Source of the DNA: Tannerella sp.
GTDB taxonomy: Bacteria > Bacteroidota > Bacteroidia > Bacteroidales > Tannerellaceae
Length of the DNA stretch: 24,351 bases
Assembly (NCBI GenBank): GCA_031288935.1
Contig: JAITQL010000091.1
Span: 1 to 24,351 of the forward strand
Direction of reading: 5' to 3'
Numbering within the stretch: the stretch's first letter is position 1; the number at the start of each line of letters is the position of its first letter. Shown here piece by piece: positions 15,829-22,600 of this stretch. The notes under the pieces are model-generated. The model worked only from the letters and a program-made list of their open reading frames with translations. It had not been told where the DNA came from and made no database searches. The position numbers and the translations under genes are program-made.

Positions 15829-17231
15829 ACTCCTTTCCCCGTTAATACGATTCGGATGGTATATGCCAGAATCATGATGTCCAAACTCAATGACATGTTT
15901 TCATAATACATGATGTCATAATCCAGTCGCTCGATCATCTTTTCCACCGTATCGGCATACCCGTACTTCACCATGCCCCACGAGGTGATGCCCGGACGGA
16001 CGTTGTGCAGCAGGTAGTAATACGGCGCCCTGTCGACGATCTGTTCAATGTAGTAGCGCTGTTCGGGACGCGGGCCGACGATGGACATGTCTCCCTTCAG
16101 CACATTCCAGAACTGCGGAAACTCGTCCAGCCGGTATTTCCGCAGGAGGCGTCCGAAGGGCGTCACGCGCGGGTCGTCTCTTTCCGTCAGCAAAGGGACT
16201 TGCTGTTCCGTGTCCGTATACATCGTGCGGAATTTGTACATCGTAAACGGCCGTCCCATGTAGCCGATGCGCTCCTGTTTGAAGAAGACCGGCCCCGGCG
16301 AACTTCTTTTCACGCCCAGAGCGATGTACGCATACAGGGGCGAGAGCAGCAGCAGCGCCAGCGCCGACACGCACTTGTCCGTTGCCTTCTTGATATTCTT
16401 GCCCGCTTCGGAGAAGTTGTTCGCCGTTACTTCGATAAACGGGATTCCGTGAATCGTCTTCACTTTGCCTTTGGAGAGCGGATTGTTTTTCTCCACGCTG
16501 ATTTTAATAGGCAGGTTGTAATGATAGAGCGAATAGAGGATACGGATGACTTCGCTGTCCGGGATCGAGCCGGGCGCCAGCGCCAGTTCGTCGACCGGAC
16601 AGGCGGCCATCACCTGCGCCAGTTCGTCGAAGCGACCCAGCAGTTCGCCTTCGGGCGCCGCCGGGGGCACGTCGGCATCGACCTGTACGAATCCGGCAAT
16701 CCGGTATCCCAGTTTCAGCAGGTCGTTCCTTGCCTTCAGCGCCTGCCGGCCTGCGCCGATGATCAGCACGGAGGAAGCCCATTCGCGGCTGCGCGCCTTC
16801 TGCCGGGCGTGCAGCGTAATGGCGTAGCGCAGGGCACAGGTCAGGAAAAACTGCATCGCGAAGTAGGAAAAGAAAATCCGGTAATAAACCGTAAACGACC
16901 GGGGCAGGTCGTCCAGTACTACGACAAAGAAGATGAATATAACGCCGATGGAAACGCTGACGAAGGTGGTGAACAATTCGTTGATGCGCGACTTGCCGAA
17001 AGGCAGGTTATAATATCCGGAGAAATAGTACAGGATCACCCAAAAGCAGGGAATCAGCAACTGCCCCTTCATCACCCCGTAGGAGCCGAGAAAGGAGGCC
17101 AGCGTTTCGAACCCTGCGTATCGCGCCACTTCCGCATAGCGCAATTCGTTCAACAGGATCCAGATGACGGCAGCCGTCACAAAGTCCGTCACGACATATT
17201 TGAGAGTTTGTCTGCGCTTGTTCATGTTCAT
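15825..17231 (-). CDS. Polyprenyl-phosphate sugar-1-phosphate transferase (WbaP/CpsE type)
   Basis: The enzyme should transfer a sugar-1-phosphate to undecaprenyl phosphate, the first step of an exopolysaccharide, capsule or O-glycan unit, at the inner membrane. I place the start at ATG 17231 (468 aa); it overlaps the sua5 stop as ATGA. A second Met two codons later is possible; the longer open frame reaching back to 17768 lies inside sua5 and is not coding. Four N-terminal membrane helices (about 10-135) precede a Rossmann-like segment (VLIIGAGRQALKAR) and the catalytic domain: a membrane-associated helix, KRSSPGPVFFKQERIG, MYKFRTM, RKYRLDEFPQFWNVLKGDMS and VGPRPE. The last motifs are the signature of the bacterial sugar transferase family. 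No other polysaccharide gene is nearby. Confidence 0.92.
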   Translation of the reverse strand: MNMNKRRQTLKYVVTDFVTAAVIWILLNELRYAEVARYAGFETLASFLGSYGVMKGQLLIPCFWVILYYFSGYYNLPFGKSRINELFTTFVSVSIGVIFIFFVVVLDDLPRSFTVYYRIFFSYFAMQFFLTCALRYAITLHARQKARSREWASSVLIIGAGRQALKARNDLLKLGYRIAGFVQVDADVPPAAPEGELLGRFDELAQVMAACPVDELALAPGSIPDSEVIRILYSLYHYNLPIKISVEKNNPLSKGKVKTIHGIPFIEVTANNFSEAGKNIKKATDKCVSALALLLLSPLYAYIALGVKRSSPGPVFFKQERIGYMGRPFTMYKFRTMYTDTEQQVPLLTERDDPRVTPFGRLLRKYRLDEFPQFWNVLKGDMSIVGPRPEQRYYIEQIVDRAPYYYLLHNVRPGITSWGMVKYGYADTVEKMIERLDYDIMYYENMSLSLDIMILAYTIRIVLTGKGV

Positions 17232-17818
17232 TCCCGGATTACCTGTACAAGACCTCCGGCGCCCAACTTCAGGATCCCCGACGGTTTGGCCGGAGTCGTT
17301 TCGTCCCGGCGATAATGCACGACATAGTCCACGCCCGTCCGTATTTCTTCCGCGATCTCGCGAAATAACGCCGGCGCCGGCTGTCCGCTGACATTGGCCG
17401 AGGTGGAAACAACCGGCTTGCGGAACATCCGGCACAGTTGGCTGGAAAACGCCTCCTTCGTGATGCGGACGCCGAGGCTGCCATCTTCGCCCGGCAGGTT
17501 GGACGCCACATTCCTCGCCCCGGCATAGACAATCGTCAGCGGTTGGACGGCCACTTCCATCAAGTCCCATGCAACGGCAGGGACTTCTTCGACATAGGCT
17601 TCCAATTTGGCCGGACTGTCGAGCAGGACGATCATCGCTTTCCGGTCGGCGCGCTGTTTGAGCGCATACACCCGCTGCACAGCCCCGGCGTCGGTCGCAT
17701 CGCATCCGATACCCCAAATCGTGTCGGTAGGATACAGCACCAGTCCGCCGCGACGCAAGACGTCGCACGCGCCTTTCAAATCCTCCGTCCGTATCGTTGT
17801 CTCGTTCATCATCTCCAT
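17228..17818 (-). CDS. tsaC: L-threonylcarbamoyladenylate synthase (Sua5/YrdC family)
   Basis: It makes threonylcarbamoyl-AMP from threonine, bicarbonate and ATP for the universal t6A37 modification of ANN-decoding tRNAs, in the cytoplasm. The 196-aa protein is the short YrdC/TsaC-like form without the C-terminal Sua5 domain. Visible signatures are LYPTDTIWGIGCDA (28-41), KQRADRKAMIVLL (about 54-66) and STSANVSGQ in the second half. The start at 17818 gives MEMMNETT; the Met at 17809 is also possible. It heads a minus-strand operon and overlaps the sugar transferase by four bases. Confidence 0.94.
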   Translation of the reverse strand: MEMMNETTIRTEDLKGACDVLRRGGLVLYPTDTIWGIGCDATDAGAVQRVYALKQRADRKAMIVLLDSPAKLEAYVEEVPAVAWDLMEVAVQPLTIVYAGARNVASNLPGEDGSLGVRITKEAFSSQLCRMFRKPVVSTSANVSGQPAPALFREIAEEIRTGVDYVVHYRRDETTPAKPSGILKLGAGGLVQVIRE

Positions 17819-17829
17819 CTATTTTCCGG

Positions 17830-17837
17830 CAAAAATA
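17830..17837 (-). promoter_or_regulatory. Possible -7 element of the sua5 operon
   Basis: TATTTTTG on the minus strand fits TAnnTTTG and lies 12 bp before the sua5 start, which would make the leader almost absent unless the Met at 17809 is used. No clear TTTG is found 19 bases upstream. Confidence 0.35.
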
Positions 17838-17861
17838 CGAATCATTTGCGGAATGAAGCCG

Positions 17862-17970
17862 AAAAGATTCAAAAATTCAAGGATTCAAAGATTCGGGGTT
17901 TCACGCGGATGAAAGGGATTTCGGCGCGGATGCCGCAGATTTTAATGACGTTTCATCTGCGTTTCACCAA
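17862..17970. repeat. 8-bp repeat plus composite element, second copy
   Basis: 17862-17895 holds four units of the R-ATTCAA-R repeat, then GTTTCACGCGGAT, GGCGCGGATGCCGCAGATT, TTAATGACGTTTCATCTGCG in order. The reverse complement of 9601-9690 shows nearly the same blocks in the same order (GATTCAAAGATTCG, TTTCACGCGGAT, GGCGCGGATT, CCGCAGATT, AATGTCATTTCAATCTGC). The two copies are thus in opposite orientation in the window. Confidence 0.75.
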
Positions 17971-18465
17971 TGCCGTCCATTAAAGGGCGTTGCCTTTGCA
18001 AAATCTGCGGCAAGCGGCAGCAGTTCGATTCATGCATGATGCCTGTCTGCGAGTCTTGTTTCAAAGAAGGGCAAACAAATTTTGGCGATACGAAGTTTTC
18101 ATTCGGAAACGGATACCCGAAAAAGAAGTGATTGAGTTTGAAACGGTCAATTTTCATGGCGCCGGAATAGACAATGGAAGCGACAGGGGTTTATTGGATG
18201 AGTCTGCATGACATGCGCTTGCAGAAAACCTTCACTTGCGGGAAAAGCATCAACGATCCGCACACGGGGGCGAAAAACAAATAGAGGAACTCCCGGATGA
18301 AACGGGAAAGGATATTGCAGTAGAGCGTCACGCCAGTCCCTCCCGTCATCACAATCCCCGGATAAAAGATTTGCACACCGGGCAGGTACAACAATATGAC
18401 GGGGTAAACTTATGTTCCATGGCCGGCATTAACGACCGAAGGTTTTGCCCGAAAACGGACGGGAA
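17971..18465. other. Gene-poor stretch, possibly a decayed minus-strand gene
   Basis: No gene is convincing. On the minus strand one frame is open from about 18400 to 17942 with a single TAA near 18190. It encodes a hydrophobic part (CNILSRFIREFLYLFFAPVC) and then FKLNHFFFGYPFPNENFVSP. The two parts in one frame could be a gene broken by one nonsense mutation, but I recognise no family and see no ribosome site. The stretch is visibly more AT-rich than the flanking sua5 operon. Otherwise nothing is seen. Confidence 0.35.
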
Positions 18466-19626
18466 TTATTGGATGGAATTTCGGATACGGTATTCGGTGG
18501 GCGTACAGCCTTTTATTTTTTTAAACTGGCGCGCTATGTTTTTATAGTCCGAAAAATCCATCCCTTCGGTAATTTCGATAATGGATGACTGGGTATGGAG
18601 CAGTTGATGGGCAACGCGGTCTATGCGTAAATTCATCACATAGTTGTAGATGGGAAGCCCGATCTCTTGCCTGAAACGGTATTCAAGCAGCCGCCTGGAG
18701 AGGGGAACCAACTGCGTGATGCTGTCCACGCTCAGTTTTTTGTCTGCATGTTGGTGGATGTATTTCAGGACGGTGGATATGTGCCGGTCGGTGGTGGCAT
18801 AGATGTCGGTAGACTGGCGGGTAACAACATGGGTCGGATAGACCACTACATCCTTGTAGCAGCCCTTGGGGTTTTGTATCATCCGGCTCATTAGCCGGGC
18901 TGTTTCATAGCCCCCTTTTTCTACGGCCTGGCTGATGGACGAAAGCGGCGGATCGGACAAGGTGCAAACCACTTCATCGTTGTCTACTCCCAGCAAGGCG
19001 ATTTCTTCAGGAATTTTGATGCCGCACTGTTTGCATACTTCCGCGATGTGGTGTCCCTGGTTATCGTCGCAAGCCATCATGGCGACTGGCTTGGGCAACC
19101 TGTTTAACCAGGCTATCAAAGGGGCCGATTCGTAATACCAGAGTTCCTTGAAATCCGAATTTTGATACTCGTGGAAATTCCTCTCCAAATGATACTTGCC
19201 GATTTCCTCGACAAAGCCTTCACACCGTTCCGAAGACCAAACAATGTCTTTAAACCCGTAAAAGGCGAAATTCTTAAATCCTTTCCGGATGAAATAGTCT
19301 GCCCCCATTTTGCCGGCAAGCCGGTGAGCGCCCGTGATATTGGGAATCTCGGTAAATCGCGCCTTAAAATCCTGGGCAATTGCCGCAATTCCGTTTTCCC
19401 TGAAGATACCTACCCGATCCGTATTGTAAAACTGGGCGATGATACCGTCCGCCTTCCATTCCTTCGCCCAGTTTAGAACGCCCTCCACTTCGTGCGAGAC
19501 CCGATAGGAAAAGGGCATTTTACACAAAACCCACGGTTCGTGTTCCTTTGAATAGCGAACAATACCTTTTAGCAGGTTCTTGGCGTATTCTTCCGATAAA
19601 TCCGTCAATAAAATTACACGTTGCAT
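18466..19626 (-). CDS. XylR-like AraC-family transcriptional regulator with LacI-type sensor
   Basis: The 386-aa protein has a periplasmic-binding-like sugar sensor at the N-terminus (about 1-270; no HTH precedes it) and a C-terminal AraC double HTH (about 285-386). Diagnostic sensor text is LLGVDNDEVVCTLSDPPLSS; the HTH half has KKLSVDSITQLVPLSRRLLEYRF and GCTPTEYRIRNSI. In Enterobacteria XylR of this architecture activates xylose genes, and in Bacteroidetes relatives usually sit beside glycan-use genes. Here it follows the alpha-2-macroglobulin gene by 39 bp with no terminator between, so it may be read from that promoter. Its targets are unknown; the palindrome at 3412 is more LacI-like than XylR-like. 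Base composition is lower in G+C than in the adjoining operon. Confidence 0.9.
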   Translation of the reverse strand: MQRVILLTDLSEEYAKNLLKGIVRYSKEHEPWVLCKMPFSYRVSHEVEGVLNWAKEWKADGIIAQFYNTDRVGIFRENGIAAIAQDFKARFTEIPNITGAHRLAGKMGADYFIRKGFKNFAFYGFKDIVWSSERCEGFVEEIGKYHLERNFHEYQNSDFKELWYYESAPLIAWLNRLPKPVAMMACDDNQGHHIAEVCKQCGIKIPEEIALLGVDNDEVVCTLSDPPLSSISQAVEKGGYETARLMSRMIQNPKGCYKDVVVYPTHVVTRQSTDIYATTDRHISTVLKYIHQHADKKLSVDSITQLVPLSRRLLEYRFRQEIGLPIYNYVMNLRIDRVAHQLLHTQSSIIEITEGMDFSDYKNIARQFKKIKGCTPTEYRIRNSIQ

Positions 19627-19665
19627 TTTAGGGTCGTATCTGTCCGTTTCCTTTCGATGAGATAT

Positions 19666-22600
19666 TTACAGGCGGTCCGTTCCGGCAGCGCCACCGGTCC
19701 GCGGCTGTTCTACCGTTACGCGGCCGGCTTTGGTGCGTGCCTGTACACTTGGATCATACATTGCTTCGCAATGTATGGCGGGGAAAATAAACGAACCTGC
19801 GTAAGAGGCCGTCATCCTGACCCGGAAAATTTTACTCTTCTGCCGCGCCAGGTCAAAATAGGTCAGTACGCGGTCGTCCCGAATGTCGCGCCAGGTATAG
19901 GAAACGCTTTGCTTATCCTCCTCTTCTTCGGGCTGCTCCATCCGTTCATTATAGATTTCCCAGCCGGAGGGGATGATTTGCGTCAGCGCCAAATCCGTAT
20001 AGTCATTGTATCCGCTGATATTCGAAACTTGTATGACGGCGATGAAATCCGTTCCCTGTTTGAGCTTGGAGACGTCCATGTCTTTACCGTTCAAATGGGT
20101 GTAGGATACGTTCAGCCGGATATGATCCTCCACCGGAGGCAACGAATCACGCAGCGGTTTGGTCTTGGATGCCAGACTGACATGCAATGTATTTTCGCCC
20201 GCATTCGTGATGTTTACACGACCGGACAGGGGTTTTAGCGGAAGGTCGCTTTGGAAAACCGCTTTTCCCGTCTGCACCGCAGGCTGTCCGGTTCCGTTCA
20301 ACGACCAGTCGAAACGGATCGTGCCGGAACTTTTTTCGGCCAGCCGCGCCATGGCCATCAACGCATAAGCTGTTGTTTGCGTCGTAAACGTGCGTTCGCC
20401 GGATAAATCGCGCGACACTTTTTGTGCCAGTAAAAAGGCTTCCTTCTCTTTTCCCATCAGGATCAGCGTCTCCAGAATCATGGCCTCGTCTCTGCTGCCG
20501 GAGCCGTAGAAGGCATTATTCGACGAATAGGGTTCGACTTCCGTTTTTTGATTAAAGACCAACTCGTTCGCCACGTTTCCCTTGCCTGCCAGCGCATAGG
20601 CGGCGGCCAACCGCCAGCGCGCCTGTTGCGACTGCTCCTTCAGTTCCTTCAACCGGTTCATGGCGCCCGCCTCCGGTGCACCTGCCAGCGCCAGCGTGTA
20701 GAGGCGATAAGCCTGTTCATACTCGCTGTCGTACTGTCCGTATCGCATGTCGTGCCGTGTCTCGGGGCGCCAGTCCTGCGCCGCCTTGCGCTGATAGTTT
20801 TTCCACCGGCCGAGAACGCCTTCGTTGACATCGTATCCCTTTTCCTTCGCCATCCACAGAAAACTCCCTGCATAGGAAGTAATCCACCGGTCTGCGGACG
20901 TGTTTCCCGGCCAATAGACGATGCCGCCTCCGGAGAGCTGGCGGCCATACAAGTTGGCGATGGCTTCGCGGACGTTGGTTTTCATGCTCGCCTGCTCCTT
21001 GTCGCTCAAATCCCTGAAAGACGAAATGAATAACAGCGGCAGCGCCCGCGAGGTCAACTGCTCCGAACAGTAGTGCGGATAATCGTACAGATAGTCAAAC
21101 CGGCGGTTCAGGTCTACCGCAGGAATGCGCGAAGCCTCCAGTTTGATCCAGTTTCCCCCGTAAGCGCCATCCAGTTGATACGCAAGACTGGCTGTTTCTC
21201 CGGGATTCAGCAGTCGGACGGTCGCATTCATAACCGGCGGATTCGGATTACGGACGTCGATTTCAACGGTTTCTTTGGAGGTATGGCCATTGCCGGAAGC
21301 CGTCACCGTCACTCTTTCGATACCGGTGGAGGCGCCGGACTTCAGTTTGAAGTAAACGATCCGGTCGCCGGGCGAGGAGAAGGCCGCTGTTTGCTGTTTT
21401 TCGCCGGACAGTTCGAGCTTTCCGGTCGTTTCCACTTTCACGGAGACATTTTTCACCGAATTTTCCATGACGAAGATATTCACCGGCAACACGATTTCTT
21501 CATCTATGCTGACCGTGCGCGGCAAAGACGACAGCACCATCAGCGGGGTGCGGACGGGCGCCGTTTTCTCTGCTTTCCCGTATGCGCCATGCTGTCCGGC
21601 CACGACCATCACACGCACCGAGCCGATGTACGGTGGCAGTTTCAATGCGTGAGACCGTTCCCCGCCTTTCCCAAGGGCAAAGGGGCCGATAAACCGGACG
21701 ACCGGCTTGAAACGGTTGGCTTTTTCGTTGGGACGGCGCAAGTCGCCGTCGCCGCCAATACCGAGAATGGAACCGTATTTCCCGGTAAACGATCCGATCA
21801 CGGCATCATACACATCCCATGTGCGGACGCCCAATGCTTCGCGGGCATAAAACTCGTTCCAGGGATCCGGCGTTTTGAAATTCGTCAGGTCGAGCAAACC
21901 TTCGTCCACCACGGCCAGGGTATACGTCATCGGTTTTCCGTTTTCTTCTTTTACTTTCACGGTAAATTCCGTTTCGGGACGCAGCACGTCCGCCATCGTA
22001 ACCAGGGGCGTCAAAACGGAATTTTGATTGGTCACAAAGAGGGGCATCACTCCGTACATGCGGATCGGCAAGTTGTTCGCAGTCTGTTCGTGCGGTTGCA
22101 GCAGACTGATATGCAGATATACGTTCGGCGCCATGTTTTCCGTCACCCTGAAGCTGTATTTCGTTTCTCCGGACGCCGGAATTTCCACCCATTTCCGGTG
22201 AATCACGTCCGATCCGTTCTCGATGGCAACCAAAGCGCGCCCGCCTGCCGCTGCGGGAATGATGACCGTCGCCTCGTCGCCGGCTTCGTAGGATTCCTTG
22301 TCGGTCGAGAAGGTAAGCATCTTGACATCGTCGGGGTTTGTTTTGTTCGCACGCCCCATCCATTCCGGCCAGTCCATGTAGATTGTACCGCCACAGGCAT
22401 GTCCGCCCTTGCGGTCTTTGACATACACCAGATAACGCCCCCAGTCCGGAGCGTCGATCCGGAATTTGATCCGGGCTTTCCCGCCTTCGGTATTCAACGT
22501 GCCGGACGCTACCGGCTTGAGCGAGGTATTTTGCAGATAGGAGGCATACGAACGGTCTTCATATCCCCACCACCAGCTCCAGCCGATGTGATAGATTTTG

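Noticed and set aside
14119..15906. 595-aa open frame on the plus strand
   Set aside because: Antisense to the ClC gene; rich in His, Gln, Arg and Asp with no recognisable motif.
17232..17768. N-terminal extension of the sugar transferase frame back to 17768
   Set aside because: This part overlaps sua5 in another frame, reads as Arg-rich noise, and the protein proper begins at the ATG overlapping the sua5 stop.
17819..18465. tRNA or other stable RNA gene in the largest gap
   Set aside because: No cloverleaf arms, TTCGA-type T-loop or other recognisable RNA pattern could be found by eye.
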